DNA of 64,000 nt from Bradyrhizobium sp. WBAH42 (GCF_024585265.1 NZ_CP036533.1:1550001-1614000); one strand, 5' to 3'; shown: positions 27,286 through 37,199, counted from the first letter of the stretch. Numbers and translations are program-made. Notes: generated from the letters alone by a model not told the origin.

Positions 27286-28647
27286 CTAGCCTGGTGCTGG
27301 CGCCTCCCGCATCGTCTCCGCCGGAAGGCGACAGCGCACGTAAGTTCGCCCATCCACGCGCAACAGCGATAGCGATCCGCTGAGCGCGCGCACGCGCTCG
27401 TGCATGCCGGTCAGGCCGCGGCCGAAGACATTGCCCGCAGGAAAACCGCCGCCGTCGTCGGAGATCTCGACGACGAGCGTCTTGTCGGCGACCGTCGCCT
27501 GTACATGGGCGTTGCCGGCGTTGGCATGTCGCAGCACGTTGGTCAGTGCCTCCTGGATCACCCGATAGACGGTCTGCGCCAGCGGTCCGCCGATCCCGCT
27601 GAGATCGGGATCAATCGCGTCCGTCAGGACGATATGAGGTGCCTGCTTGCGAAAATTCCGCAGCAGCGTCTGTACGCTGCTCGAAAGGCCGAGTTCCTCG
27701 ATATAGAGCGGTCGCAGCTGGTCGAGGATGCGGCGGTTGGTCTGCTGCAGTGCCTCGACCGATTGCAGCAGGTCCTGTGCCGAATTGCCGAGATGTCCCT
27801 GTGGCTGGGAGGCCTCGCTCAGCGCGATCGTGCCCGCGCGGATGCTGAACAGCAGGGGGCCGAGCTCGTCATGCAGCTCGCGGGCGAGATCGCGCCGCTC
27901 GTCATCCTGGAGCGACACCAGGCGGTGCATCAGATCGCGATTGTCCTGGCTCAAATGCGCCAGCGTTGCAGCCAGCGCATTCGCCTCCTCGCAGCTTTGC
28001 CGGATTTCAGGCGGGCCCCCGACCGGTATCGGCCTGGTGTAGTCGCCCCGTCGTATTCGCGTGAGACCTTCGCCGAGATCTTGCAGGGGGCGCAGCACCG
28101 ATCCCGACAAGACATAGGCAATCGTGCCGATAAGAACCATGAGCGCGGCGAGCAGGCTGGCGAGCGCTAGAAGGCCAATCCATTTCTCGAACAGATCGGC
28201 CGACATGTCCTGCAGAAATACGATGTCCCCAACGCGCTTACCGTTGATCATCACCGGAAATGCCGTGTCCATGTTGGGAACAGCGAGAAGGTCGATGAAC
28301 CATTGCGGCACGCCATGCGGCTTGCGCAGGTCGTCCTTCGCCGGTGGCGCGGGACCTGCTCCCAGGCGGCGGAATTGGATATCGGAGGAGGTGTCCAAGG
28401 AATGGACAAAGGCGTCGAGGGTCTGCCGCGGATTGTCCGAAGCGCTCAAGGCGTTGTTGAGCGCGGCGGCGACCGCCTCCGTCGAACGCCGTCGCGGCTC
28501 GCTCTCCTCCGCCAACTGGCCCGTCGCGAAAACCTGGAGCAGCACGCCGCCCAGGACCAGCGCCGCGAGAAAACTGGCGCCGAGCGGGAGAAACAATTGT
28601 GTCCGGAACGAAAGTCGGTGCCACATTAGGTCAATTCTAACGCGCAT
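27286..28647 (-). CDS. Sensor histidine kinase, NarX/UhpB type
   Basis: A 453-residue membrane kinase. Two helices (FLPLGASFLAALVLGGVLLQ and LALASLLAALMVLIGTIAYVL) flank a periplasmic sensor of about 120 residues; a HAMP-like linker follows (SGSVLRPLQDLGEGLTRIRRG). The HisKA_3 H-box is DDERRDLARELHDELGPLLF and the ATPase shows VIQEALTNVLRHA, SDDGGGF and GRGLTGMHERV. Start at ATG 28647 or 28626. Divergent from the LuxR-type response regulator at 28713, 65 bases away, its obvious partner. The signal is unknown. Confidence 0.92.
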   Translation of the reverse strand: MRVRIDLMWHRLSFRTQLFLPLGASFLAALVLGGVLLQVFATGQLAEESEPRRRSTEAVAAALNNALSASDNPRQTLDAFVHSLDTSSDIQFRRLGAGPAPPAKDDLRKPHGVPQWFIDLLAVPNMDTAFPVMINGKRVGDIVFLQDMSADLFEKWIGLLALASLLAALMVLIGTIAYVLSGSVLRPLQDLGEGLTRIRRGDYTRPIPVGGPPEIRQSCEEANALAATLAHLSQDNRDLMHRLVSLQDDERRDLARELHDELGPLLFSIRAGTIALSEASQPQGHLGNSAQDLLQSVEALQQTNRRILDQLRPLYIEELGLSSSVQTLLRNFRKQAPHIVLTDAIDPDLSGIGGPLAQTVYRVIQEALTNVLRHANAGNAHVQATVADKTLVVEISDDGGGFPAGNVFGRGLTGMHERVRALSGSLSLLRVDGRTYVRCRLPAETMREAPAPG

Positions 28648-28712
28648 CGGCGGAATTTGCTCTTTCCATTTATTCCCGCCGGTCTAAGAGTCGAGAAAAC
28701 AGAGAGTGCGCG

Positions 28713-29357
28713 ATGCAAGATACCGCCAAGCTGGCGACAAGGGTCCTGATCGTCGACGACCATCCCGTGGTGTTGTCCGGCTGCCGCACCCTGTTCGCAT
28801 CCGACCATTCAATTCGCATCGACGAGGCGACCGACGCCAAATCCGGGCATCGCGCCTATGTCAGCAAGCGGCCCGACGTCACCGTGATCGACATCAGCCT
28901 GCCCGACGTCTCCGGCTTCGAGCTAATGCGACGCATCCGCAAGGATGATCCCGACGCCAAGATCATCATGTTCAGCATGAACGACGATCCGGCCTTCGTG
29001 GTGCGGGCCGTCGAGCTCGGGGCGCAAGGCTATGTCTCCAAGGGCGACGACCCCAGGATCCTGCTGAAAGCGGTGCGCAAGGTGGTGGCGGGCGACAATT
29101 TCATCTCACCGCAGCTTGCGGAAGCCGTGACGTTTTCCGGCGCGGCGATCAAGGCCAACCCGGCTTCGCAGATGACGCCGCGGGAGCTCGAAATTCTCCG
29201 CTTGCTCGGACGCGGCGACAAGATCGTCGAGGTCGCCGAGGCGCTCGGCATCTCCTACAAGACCGTCGCCAACACCACGTCCCTGCTCAAGCAGAAGCTG
29301 GGCGCCAAGAACCATTCCGACCTGATCCGGATCGCAGTGGAAATCGGGTTGAACTGA
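28713..29357 (+). CDS. Response regulator, NarL/LuxR type
   Basis: A 214-residue regulator. The receiver has VLIVDDHPVVLSG, the phospho-acceptor in TVIDISLPDVSGFEL, MFSMNDD, and the conserved lysine in GYVSKGDD. The C-terminal HTH reads LTPRELEILRLLGRG-like (here MTPRELEIL), then EVAEALGISYKTVANTTSLL. Divergent from, and presumably phosphorylated by, the kinase at 27286. Confidence 0.93.
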   Translation: MQDTAKLATRVLIVDDHPVVLSGCRTLFASDHSIRIDEATDAKSGHRAYVSKRPDVTVIDISLPDVSGFELMRRIRKDDPDAKIIMFSMNDDPAFVVRAVELGAQGYVSKGDDPRILLKAVRKVVAGDNFISPQLAEAVTFSGAAIKANPASQMTPRELEILRLLGRGDKIVEVAEALGISYKTVANTTSLLKQKLGAKNHSDLIRIAVEIGLN

Positions 29358-29896
29358 CCTTTGCCAGCGACCGAACCGGCTGCTTCAGGATGCAGCGGTT
29401 CGGCCGACGGATCGACGCCGCCGCTGGCCGGGCAATGCATGGACAACGGGCTGACGGCCATCCGCCGACACAATGGACCGAGGCTGTATTCGTTCCCATG
29501 GCTCATGCGGGAAAAAGCGGAATTCATTGCCGAGATTGGGCTGTGCCTGCGTGGGACGAGCCTGAGCCGAGTCGGGAAGAATAGGAACATTTTCGAGACG
29601 TGCGGGTTTTGGCCTTGACGATTTCGTGACAGGCGACGAAAGCTTGCCGGAACAGTTTTGAGGGGCGACTTCGCCGACGAAGCAAACCGGTCTGCACACA
29701 ACGACAGACCTTCCAAGAGAAGGGCTGCGGCAATGCCGCAGCCCTTTTTCATTGGGCGAGGGGAAGGCCGGAAGCGGTTTCCCGATGCCGCAAAACACTC
29801 TATGGTGGCTCAAAGCCTCTGGCTGTTGACAAGTAACTACGTAAAATCAAAGGCTTAAGGGTCGAGCTTCGGACCGGCCGGCCTTTGGAGGGCAGT
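29358..29896. other. Non-coding gap with hairpins and an orphan terminator
   Basis: No convincing gene in about 540 bases. A hairpin lies just past the response regulator stop: CGAACCGGCTGC (29372-29383) with GCAGCGGTTCG (29392-29402), one bulged base. A second, perfect intrinsic terminator is at 29720-29750, too far away to belong simply to the regulator. A small RNA ending there is possible. Confidence 0.5.
29720..29750 (+). terminator. Rho-independent terminator without an obvious gene
   Basis: AGGGCTGCGGC (29721-29731), loop AAT, GCCGCAGCCCT (29735-29745), then TTTTC. A textbook plus-strand terminator about 360 bases after the nearest plus-strand stop codon. Confidence 0.85.
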
Positions 29897-31315
29897 TTGA
29901 CTCGTTATATCTCGACCCGGGGCGAAGCCCCCGAACTCGGCTTTTGTGACGTGATGCTGACCGGCCTTGCCCGCGACGGTGGCCTGTATGTGCCGGCGGC
30001 GTGGCCGCAGCTCCCGAGCGAGACGATCGCCGGCTTCTTCGGCCGTCCCTATTGGGAAGTCGCGGTCGACGTGATTCGTCCCTTTGCCGGCGGCGAGATT
30101 TCGGACGCCGAGCTCGGGCGCATGGCGAACGAGGCCTACGCCACCTTCCGCCATCCTGCGGTGGTGCCGCTGCGCCAGATGTCGCCGCACCAGCTCGTGC
30201 TGGAGCTGTTCCACGGTCCGACGCTCGCCTTCAAGGACGTGGCGATGCAGCTGATCTCGCGGCTGATGGACCACGTGCTCGAAAAGCGCGGCCAGCGCAC
30301 CACCATCGTGGTCGCGACGTCAGGCGATACCGGCGGCGCCGCGGTCGAAGCCTTTGCCGGCCTCGAGAACGTCGACCTCATCGTGCTGTTTCCGCACGGC
30401 CGCATCTCAGAGGTGCAGCGGCGGATGATGACGACGACAGGCGCGGCCAACGTCCATGCGCTCGCCATCGAAGGCACCTTCGACGACTGCCAGGCGCTCG
30501 TGAAGGGGATGTTCAACAACCATCGCTTCCGCGACGCGACCTCGCTCTCCGGCGTCAATTCCATCAACTGGGCGCGCATCGTCGCCCAGGTGGTCTACTA
30601 TTTCACCTCCGCCGTCGCGGTCGGTGCGCCGGCGCGCGCGGTCGATTTCGTCGTTCCCACCGGCAATTTCGGCGACATTTTCGCCGGCTACGTCGCCAAG
30701 CGCATGGGGCTGCCGGTGCGCACCCTGCGCATCGCCGCCAACGTCAACGACATCCTGGCGCGCACGCTGAAGACCGGCATCTACGAGGTGCGCGAGGTGC
30801 ACGCGACGGCATCGCCGTCGATGGACATCCAGATCTCCTCGAACTTCGAACGGCTGCTGTTCGAGGCCGGCCGGCGCGATGCCGCCGGCGTGCGCCGCCT
30901 GATGGAACAGCTGAAGCAGTCCGGGCGCTTCGTGCTGCCCGATGCGACACTCGCCGCGATCCGCGAGGAGTTCGATGCCGGGCGCGCCGACGAGACCGAG
31001 ACTGCGGCCGCGATTCGCGCTGCCTGGCGCGAAGCCGGCGAGCTGGTCGATCCCCATACCGCCGTGGCGCTCGCCGTCGCGGACCGCGACACCACCGATA
31101 CGAGGGTGCCGAGCATCGTGCTCTCCACCGCGCATCCGGCCAAATTCCCCGACGCCGTCGAGGCGGCCTGCGGCCAGCGGCCGCAACTGCCGGCCTGGCT
31201 CGACGGCCTGATGACCAAATCCGAACACATGAGGGTGATGAAGAACGATCAGGCCGAGGTCGAGCGGTTCGTGCTGTCCGCCAGCCGCGCCGCAAAGCAG
31301 GGAGTTGCCGGATGA
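29897..31315 (+). CDS. thrC: Threonine synthase
   Basis: PLP enzyme making threonine from O-phosphohomoserine. The 472-residue protein shows YISTRGEAPELGF at its N-terminus, the PLP lysine in GPTLAFKDVAMQ, and the phosphate cradle SGDTGGAAVEAF. TTG 29897 is chosen as start because GGAGGG sits at the right distance before it; the in-frame TTG at 29885 would put that site inside the gene. The stop overlaps the start of the M16 peptidase (ATGA). Confidence 0.95.
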   Translation: MTRYISTRGEAPELGFCDVMLTGLARDGGLYVPAAWPQLPSETIAGFFGRPYWEVAVDVIRPFAGGEISDAELGRMANEAYATFRHPAVVPLRQMSPHQLVLELFHGPTLAFKDVAMQLISRLMDHVLEKRGQRTTIVVATSGDTGGAAVEAFAGLENVDLIVLFPHGRISEVQRRMMTTTGAANVHALAIEGTFDDCQALVKGMFNNHRFRDATSLSGVNSINWARIVAQVVYYFTSAVAVGAPARAVDFVVPTGNFGDIFAGYVAKRMGLPVRTLRIAANVNDILARTLKTGIYEVREVHATASPSMDIQISSNFERLLFEAGRRDAAGVRRLMEQLKQSGRFVLPDATLAAIREEFDAGRADETETAAAIRAAWREAGELVDPHTAVALAVADRDTTDTRVPSIVLSTAHPAKFPDAVEAACGQRPQLPAWLDGLMTKSEHMRVMKNDQAEVERFVLSASRAAKQGVAG

Positions 31316-32601
31316 GCGTCGAGATGTCCAAGCTTGCCTCCGGCCTCACCGTCGTCACCGACGAGATGCCCCACCTCGAGACGGCGGCGCTCGGCGTCTG
31401 GGCCGGTGTCGGCGGACGCGACGAGAAGCCGAACGAGCACGGCATCTCGCATCTCTTGGAGCACATGGCGTTCAAGGGCACGACCAAGCGCTCCTCGCGC
31501 GAGATCGTCGAGGAGATCGAGGCGGTCGGCGGCGACCTCAATGCCGGCACCTCGACCGAGACCACGTCCTATTATGCGCGGGTGCTGAAGGCCGACGTGC
31601 CGCTCGCGCTCGACGTGCTCGCCGACATCCTCGCCAATCCCGCCTTCGAGCCCGACGAGCTGGAGCGCGAGAAGAACGTCATCGTGCAGGAGATCGGCGC
31701 CGCCCAGGACACGCCCGACGACGTCGTGTTCGAGCATCTGAACGAGCTCTGCTATCCCGACCAGCCGATGGGTCGCTCGCTGCTCGGCACCGCCAAGACG
31801 CTGCGCGCCTTCAACCGCGACATGCTGCGCGGCTATCTCTCGACGCATTATCGCGGGCCGGACATGGTGGTGGCGGCGGCCGGCGCGGTCAATCACGCCC
31901 AAGTCGTCGCCGAGGTCGAAAAGCGTTTTGCGAGCTTCGAGGGGACGCCGGGGCCGAAGCCGCAGGCCGCTCAATTCGGCCAGGGCGGCACCAAGGTGGT
32001 GCATCGCGAGCTCGAGCAGGCGCATCTGACGCTGGCGCTCGAGGGCGTGCCGCAGTCCGATCCGTCGCTGTTCTCGCTCCAGGTCTTCACCAACATCCTC
32101 GGCGGCGGAATGTCGTCGCGCCTGTTCCAGGAGGTGCGCGAGAAGCGCGGCCTCTGCTACTCCATCTACACCTTCCACGCGCCCTACACCGACACCGGCT
32201 TCTTCGGCCTCTACACCGGCACCGATCCCGCCGACGCTCCGGAGATGATGGAGGTCGTGGTCGACATCATGAACGATTCGGTGGAGACGCTGACCGAGGC
32301 CGAGATCGCCCGGGCCAAGGCGCAGATGAAGGCGGGTCTGCTGATGGCGCTGGAGAGCTGCTCCTCCCGCGCCGAGCAGCTTGCCCGGCATGTGCTGGCC
32401 TATGGACGGCCGCAGACGGTGCAGGAACTGGTCGCCCGGATCGATGCCGTCAGCATCGAATCGGCGCGGGACGCGGCCCGTGCGCTGCTGTCGCGCAGCC
32501 GGCCAGCGGTTGTCGCATTGGGCAGCGGCAGGGGTCTGGACACGGCGGTGTCTTTTGCGGAAGGATTGACCCGGGCGCGCGCCAAGGCGCGGCTGCATTA
32601 G
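31312..32601 (+). CDS. M16-family zinc peptidase (processing-peptidase-like)
   Basis: A 429-residue protease of the pitrilysin/MPP family. The inverted zinc motif is GISHLLEHMAFKGT (HxxEH), with the third ligand glutamate in EREKNVIVQEIGAAQD about 75 residues on. The C-terminal half contains the glycine-rich loop NILGGGMSSRLFQEVREKRG. It is one of the bacterial relatives of the mitochondrial processing peptidase beta subunit, and its natural substrate is not established. It is translationally coupled to thrC, an arrangement conserved in alphaproteobacteria although no metabolic link is evident. Confidence 0.94.
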   Translation: MSVEMSKLASGLTVVTDEMPHLETAALGVWAGVGGRDEKPNEHGISHLLEHMAFKGTTKRSSREIVEEIEAVGGDLNAGTSTETTSYYARVLKADVPLALDVLADILANPAFEPDELEREKNVIVQEIGAAQDTPDDVVFEHLNELCYPDQPMGRSLLGTAKTLRAFNRDMLRGYLSTHYRGPDMVVAAAGAVNHAQVVAEVEKRFASFEGTPGPKPQAAQFGQGGTKVVHRELEQAHLTLALEGVPQSDPSLFSLQVFTNILGGGMSSRLFQEVREKRGLCYSIYTFHAPYTDTGFFGLYTGTDPADAPEMMEVVVDIMNDSVETLTEAEIARAKAQMKAGLLMALESCSSRAEQLARHVLAYGRPQTVQELVARIDAVSIESARDAARALLSRSRPAVVALGSGRGLDTAVSFAEGLTRARAKARLH

Positions 32602-32640
32602 GAGCCGCGCGCGGGCTGCCTCGCCCCGGGAAGCATCACC

Positions 32641-33228
32641 ATGGCCCTCTTTCGCCTGCCATCCAGTGGACCCGCCGCCCTCGCGCCGCGCGGCAACGGG
32701 CTGCTCCTGCGTGCGCCGCAAATGTCCGACTTCCTGCAATGGGCGCATTTGCGCGAGACCAGCCGCGACTATCTCACGCCTTGGGAGCCGATCTGGCCGT
32801 CTGACGATCTCACCCGGTCCGGCTTCCGCCGCCGCCTGCGCCGCTATGCCGAGGACATCGCCGCGGACCGCTCCTATCCCTTTCTGATCTTCCGCGAGCT
32901 CGACGGTGCCCTGGTCGGCGGCATCACGCTCGCCAATGTCCGGCGAGGCATCGTGCAGGCCGGTACCATCGGCTATTGGGTCGGCCAGCCCTATGCCCAT
33001 CGCGGCTACATGACGGCCGCACTGCGGGTGCTGCTGCCGACGCTGTTTGGCGAGCTCAACCTGCACCGGGTCGAGGCCGCCTGCATCCCCACCAACGCGC
33101 CGTCGATCCGGGTGCTGGAGAAGTGCGGCTTCTCGCGCGAGGGCCTGGCGCGCCGTTATCTCTGCATCAACGGGGTCTGGCAGGATCACCTGCTGTTCGG
33201 CCTGCTGCACGAGGATTTCCGCGGCTGA
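32641..33228 (+). CDS. GNAT acetyltransferase, RimJ/RimL type
   Basis: A 195-residue N-acetyltransferase. The N-terminus (GNGLLLRAPQMSDFLQW) and the acetyl-CoA loop region (IGYWVGQPYAHRGYMTAAL) with NLHRVEAACIPTNAPSIRV and LEKCGFSREGLAR match RimJ-like protein N-terminal acetylases. Forty bases behind the M16 peptidase, so likely in the same transcript. Target protein unknown. Confidence 0.93.
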   Translation: MALFRLPSSGPAALAPRGNGLLLRAPQMSDFLQWAHLRETSRDYLTPWEPIWPSDDLTRSGFRRRLRRYAEDIAADRSYPFLIFRELDGALVGGITLANVRRGIVQAGTIGYWVGQPYAHRGYMTAALRVLLPTLFGELNLHRVEAACIPTNAPSIRVLEKCGFSREGLARRYLCINGVWQDHLLFGLLHEDFRG

Positions 33229-33348
33229 GCGGCCGTCTGGTGCGGCCGCGTCCCCCTTTTTGCTGCCTTGGGTTCGCCGATTTTGGCGATATAACCGCGT
33301 GCCGCGGCCGGCGATCGGCCGGGCAATTGTCATGGAGTACGGGCGTCG

Positions 33349-33999
33349 ATGGTGCAGGAGCTTCGGTCATCGCGGAATGCGTTGCGACTGGGAACGGGGA
33401 TCGCACTGGCGTTGTCGGTTGCGCTGGCGTCTGTCTCGCCTGCGGCGGCGCAGTCATTGACCGACCGCTTCAAGAGCCTGTTCGGCGGCAAGTCCGACGA
33501 GCCGGCCGAGCCGAAGCCGGCGCCTGCGCCCGGGCAGCCGGCCGAAGACGACCTCGATTGCCCGCAGGTCACGGTGCGCGCGGGGGCCTCGACCTACGCG
33601 GTCGGCGCCAGTGGCAAGCCGGCCGTCGGCAATGACATCCGCTTCCAGGCCTCGATCACCAAGATGGCGCGCGAATGCTCCCGCAGCAGCGCTGGCATCA
33701 CGGCCCGGATCGGCATCCAGGGCCGCGTCATCGCCGGCCCCGCCGGTGCGCCTGCCTCCGTCGAGGTGCCGCTGCGCATCGCCGTCGTGCAGGGCGGCGT
33801 CGGCGAGAAGGTGATCGCCTCGAAAGCCTACCGGACCACGGTCGCTATGTCGGAAGGCGGCAGCGTGCCCTTCACCTTTGTCGCCGAGGATCTGGCCTAT
33901 CCGACACCGGCGCCCGCCGTCGCCGATAACTACATCTTCTATGTCGGTTTCGACCCGCAGGCGCTCTCGCCCGAACCGAAGGCGCGGAAGAAGAAGTAA
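33349..33999 (+). CDS. Secreted protein of unknown function
   Basis: A 216-residue protein with a clear signal peptide (LGTGIALALSVALASVSPAAAQ) and then a proline-rich linker (AEPKPAPAPGQPAEDD). The mature domain has a cysteine pair (DDLDCPQV and MARECSRS) and a beta-rich feel, ending in basic KARKKK. No family recognised. Preceded on the same strand by the GNAT gene and followed by a palindromic repeat. Confidence 0.85.
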   Translation: MVQELRSSRNALRLGTGIALALSVALASVSPAAAQSLTDRFKSLFGGKSDEPAEPKPAPAPGQPAEDDLDCPQVTVRAGASTYAVGASGKPAVGNDIRFQASITKMARECSRSSAGITARIGIQGRVIAGPAGAPASVEVPLRIAVVQGGVGEKVIASKAYRTTVAMSEGGSVPFTFVAEDLAYPTPAPAVADNYIFYVGFDPQALSPEPKARKKK

Positions 34000-34022
34000 C
34001 CTGAGGTCTTGCGGCAATCTCA

Positions 34023-34130
34023 GCTGTCATTGCCCGCGAAGGCGGGCAACCCAGTATTCCAGAGGCCGCGGTGCTTGAACCGAGAAACCTCGGCGTACTG
34101 GATCACCCGCCTCCGCGGGTGATGACACCG
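34023..34130. repeat. GCTGTCAT palindromic repeat (copy 2)
   Basis: GCTGTCATTGCCCGCGAAGG at the left mirrors CCTCCGCGGGTGATGACACC at the right, with CCAGTATTCC and GTACTGGAT inside, as in the copy at 4361. Lies between two convergent genes. Confidence 0.82.
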
Positions 34131-34160
34131 CGATTGTGGATGCTGTTACCCGACAAACAA

Positions 34161-34190
34161 AAAAGCCGGCGCTCATCGCGCCGGCTTTTT
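34161..34190. terminator. Bidirectional terminator at the end of the atp operon
   Basis: AAAAGCCGGCGC (34161-34172), loop TCATC, GCGCCGGCTTTTT: a perfect stem with A-run and T-run on both sides. It would stop the minus-strand atp transcript and any plus-strand read-through. Confidence 0.88.
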
Positions 34191-34210
34191 GATTGGGTGA
34201 GGCAAATCCC

Positions 34211-34696
34211 TCAGTTCAGCTTCTGCCGGACTTCGTTGATGCCCTTGGCGAGCAGGTCGTCGGCAACTTGGCCCTTGACCGATTGCGACAGGATGGTCGA
34301 GGCAGCCTGGACGGCGGCTTCCGCGGCTGCGGCGCGGACGTCGGCCAGCGCCTGGGCCTCGGCCAGCGCGATCTTGCTCTCGGCGGTCTTGGTGCGGCGG
34401 GCGACGAAGTCTTCCATCTTCGCCTTGGCGTCGGCAGCGATGCGCTCGGCCTCGGCCTTGGCGTTGGCGATGATGTCGGCAGCCTCGCGCTCGGCCGTGG
34501 CACTGCGCGCCTTGTAGTCGGCGAGCACCTTGGCCGCCTCCTGCTTGAGGCGTGCGGCGTCGTCGAGCTCGGCCTTGATGCGGGCGGCGCGATGATCGAG
34601 CGCGGTCATCGCCGACTTGAAGACGCCGAGATAGCCGAACACGATCATCAGGATCACGAAGGCGACGGCGACCCAGGTTTCAGGATCGAAGAACAT
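34211..34696 (-). CDS. atpF: ATP synthase F0 subunit b
   Basis: Peripheral stalk subunit (161 residues): one N-terminal membrane helix ([19 protein letters not shown]) and a long alanine- and charge-rich coiled coil ([19 protein letters not shown]). Last gene of the minus-strand F0 operon, six bases after b', followed by a terminator. With b' it forms the heterodimeric stalk of alphaproteobacteria and photosynthetic bacteria. Confidence 0.95.
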   Translation of the reverse strand: MFFDPETWVAVAFVILMIVFGYLGVFKSAMTALDHRAARIKAELDDAARLKQEAAKVLADYKARSATAEREAADIIANAKAEAERIAADAKAKMEDFVARRTKTAESKIALAEAQALADVRAAAAEAAVQAASTILSQSVKGQVADDLLAKGINEVRQKLN

Positions 34697-34701
34697 CTCG
34701 A

Positions 34702-35268
34702 CTAACCCTTCAAGGACGCGTCAACGGCGGCATTGACCGAGGCGGCATCCGGAATGACCCCGGTGAGCTGTTGCACGATCTGGCCTGCCGCGTCGGCCGC
34801 GATGCCGCGGACGTTGCTCATGGCGGCCGTGCGAGTCGAGGCGATGGTCTTCTCCGCCTCGGCGAGCTTGGCCGTCAGCTGCTCTTCCAATGCCTTGCGT
34901 TCGGCGTCCGCCTGCGCATTCGCCTTGTCGCGGGATTCGTTGCCGATCGCCTGCGCCCGCGAACGCGCCGAGGCGAGCTCGCTTTCATAGGCCTTCAGCG
35001 CAGCTTCGGACTGGTCCTTCAGCTTCTGCGCCTCGCCGAGGTCGCCCTCGATCTTGTTCTGGCGTGCTTCGATCGCACCGCCGACCTTCGGCAGCGCGAG
35101 CTTGGACACGATCACGTAAAGCAGGACGAAGAAGATCGCGAGCGACACCAGCTGTGAAGCAAAGGTGCTGCTCTCGAACGGCGGAAAGCCGCCGCTGTGA
35201 TGACCGCCATCGGCTTCGGTGTGGGCACCCGCCGCCGGTCCTTTTGCCCCGCCATGACTCTCGGCCAT
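34702..35268 (-). CDS. atpX: ATP synthase F0 subunit b'
   Basis: The second stalk subunit (188 residues). A histidine- and glycine-rich N-terminal extension ([18 protein letters not shown]) precedes the membrane helix ([20 protein letters not shown]) and the coiled coil. The b' type is told from b by its extension and by lying before it in the operon. Also called atpG or atpF2 in some annotations. Confidence 0.93.
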   Translation of the reverse strand: MAESHGGAKGPAAGAHTEADGGHHSGGFPPFESSTFASQLVSLAIFFVLLYVIVSKLALPKVGGAIEARQNKIEGDLGEAQKLKDQSEAALKAYESELASARSRAQAIGNESRDKANAQADAERKALEEQLTAKLAEAEKTIASTRTAAMSNVRGIAADAAGQIVQQLTGVIPDAASVNAAVDASLKG

Positions 35269-35330
35269 GGAGTACTCCTGTTGCTGTCACGCGCCGCTTC
35301 GGATGAAGCGGCGCGGAAGAAGTCGTTCCT

Positions 35331-35558
35331 TTAGAAAACGAACAGCAGAAGCAGCGCGATCAGCAGCGAGAAGATGCCGAGCGCTTCGGTCACGGCGAAG
35401 CCGAAGATCAGGTTGCCGAACTGGCCCTGAGCGGCCGAGGGGTTGCGAACGGCCGCGGCGAGGTAGTTGCCGAAGATCACGCCCACGCCGACGCCCGCAC
35501 CGCCCATGCCGATGCACGCGATGCCCGCGCCGATAAGTTTTGCTGCTGCCGGATCCAT
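35331..35558 (-). CDS. atpE: ATP synthase F0 subunit c
   Basis: Seventy-five-residue hairpin of two helices that forms the rotating ring. Glycine-rich helix 1 ([19 protein letters not shown]), polar loop RNPSAAQGQ, and helix 2 with the proton-binding glutamate in [13 protein letters not shown]. Preceded by AAGGAG. Confidence 0.97.
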   Translation of the reverse strand: MDPAAAKLIGAGIACIGMGGAGVGVGVIFGNYLAAAVRNPSAAQGQFGNLIFGFAVTEALGIFSLLIALLLLFVF

Positions 35559-35611
35559 TTTAGACTCCTTGGAAGAAAGATTGGGTTGTGGGTGGAAATT
35601 CCCCGGACCGC

Positions 35612-36361
35612 TCAGTGTCCCGGATGAATGGCGTCGTTGAGGTAGATGCAGGTCAGGATCGCGAACACGTAGGCCTGCAGGAACGCGACCAGGATCTCGA
35701 GAGCGTACAGCGCGACCGTGAGCGCCAGCGGCAGCACGCCGCCGACCCAGCCGATGGCGCCGAGCGAGAAGCCCAGCATGGCGACGAAGCCCGCGAACAC
35801 CTTCAGCGCGATGTGGCCGGCCAGCATGTTGGCGAACAGACGAATGCTGTGCGAGACCGGCCGCAGGAAGAACGACAGAACCTCGATGAACATGACCAGC
35901 GGCAGGACGTAGCCGGGGACGCCGTGGGGAACGAAGATCTTGAAGAACTTCACGCCGTTCTTGGCGACGCCGTAGATCAGCACGGTGAAGAAGACCAGCA
36001 GCGCCAGCCCGGCCGTGACGATCAGATGGCTCGATACCGTGAAGGTGTAGGGGATGATGCCGACCAGATTCGAGACGCAGATGAACATGAACAGCGAGAA
36101 GATCAGCGGGAAGAACTTCATGCCTTCCGCGCCGGCCGTCGAACGGATGGTCGAGGCCACGAACTCGTAGGAGATCTCGGCGACCGACTGCAGGCGCCCG
36201 GGAACCAGCTGCGAGCCGCTGGCGAGCATCAGGATCGAGATGATCGCAACCGCGACCAGCATGTAGAGCGACGAATTGGTGAAGGCGATCGTGTGATTGC
36301 CGATATGGCCCAGGGTGAAGAGAGGCTCGATGTTGAACTGGTGGATCGGATCGATTTTCAT
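35612..36361 (-). CDS. atpB: ATP synthase F0 subunit a
   Basis: Stator channel subunit (249 residues, about six helices). Start at ATG 36361 ([20 protein letters not shown]); longer readings upstream are glycine-arginine filler. The essential arginine helix is [20 protein letters not shown], and the C-terminus has [14 protein letters not shown]. Confidence 0.97.
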   Translation of the reverse strand: MKIDPIHQFNIEPLFTLGHIGNHTIAFTNSSLYMLVAVAIISILMLASGSQLVPGRLQSVAEISYEFVASTIRSTAGAEGMKFFPLIFSLFMFICVSNLVGIIPYTFTVSSHLIVTAGLALLVFFTVLIYGVAKNGVKFFKIFVPHGVPGYVLPLVMFIEVLSFFLRPVSHSIRLFANMLAGHIALKVFAGFVAMLGFSLGAIGWVGGVLPLALTVALYALEILVAFLQAYVFAILTCIYLNDAIHPGH

Positions 36362-36472
36362 CGGCGCGGCATCTCTTGGTCTGCCGGGCATGCCGGCGGG
36401 TCTCGGTCTGCCGGCCGGGCCGGCCCGTACCGGCGAGGCCGGCACGATCATTCCTCTCCTGGTGGGACCAGC

Positions 36473-36847
36473 TTACGAACCACCGCGCCTGTTTTGACCC
36501 GCGCCTGCCGATCTCACCACATTCACCACGCCGGCGACGAAGCCCAGCAGCAGGAACACGATGAATCCGAAAGGCGACGTCGACAGCAAACGGTCGAACC
36601 CCCAGCCAATCCCCGCTCCGACAGCGACACCGGCGACCAACTCGGAGGATAACCGAAAACCAAGCGCCATCGCCGAGGCTCTGGCCGCTTTGTCTCCATC
36701 GTCACCTGCGGGTTGCTCGGTCTTGGCCCTGCGGTCGCGAAATTCGGACAACCGCTGATCAAGATTTCCGAGCCGATCGGAAAGCGCGGCTTCCTCGGAC
36801 GATCTATCGCGATCTCCATCTTCGCCGTGTCCCGTGCCCTGTGTCAT
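36473..36847 (-). CDS. atpI: ATP synthase protein I
   Basis: A 124-residue accessory protein that helps assemble the c ring or transport Mg2+. The first 60 residues are charged; two membrane helices follow ([20 protein letters not shown] and [20 protein letters not shown]). First gene of the operon, just behind a good promoter. Confidence 0.92.
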   Translation of the reverse strand: MTQGTGHGEDGDRDRSSEEAALSDRLGNLDQRLSEFRDRRAKTEQPAGDDGDKAARASAMALGFRLSSELVAGVAVGAGIGWGFDRLLSTSPFGFIVFLLLGFVAGVVNVVRSAGAGQNRRGGS

Positions 36848-36907
36848 GCAACGAAGACCCGAAACGCTGAATGGAAATTACGCCCGTCACCCTCAAAAGC
36901 CGCGCGG

Positions 36908-36936
36908 ACCATACTGATGGCCCATAATCAAGTCAA
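36908..36936 (-). promoter_or_regulatory. Promoter of the atp (F0) operon
   Basis: On the minus strand TTGACT (36936-36931), a 17-base spacer, and TATGGT (36913-36908) give a strong housekeeping promoter. Transcription would start near 36901, about 54 bases before atpI. The rest of the 36848-37199 gap shows no gene. Confidence 0.75.
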
Positions 36937-37199
36937 GCCAAGTCACGATTGCGTCGCTTTCAATTATGTCTTTGATTTTCTTGACGATATTGACGCGCGC
37001 AGCAGCGCTGCACACAGCGTGACGCCGCACCGCAGCAGGTCTGCTCATGATCTGCGAATGCAGCCGTGCTTTCGCCGCGCTGGTGGGATCAAAGAAGCCG
37101 TCGCGTTCGTTGATTTCAGGGGCGGGTTTTTTGGCGGCGGATTGCCGGCTCAAGGGTGTAGACTTGCACAGCAGCCGCAGCACCGCCGGGGCGGAGACA

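Noticed and set aside
29385..29813. Minus-strand frame of 142 codons in the gap after the response regulator
   Set aside because: It runs through a perfect terminator hairpin and has a random-looking composition.
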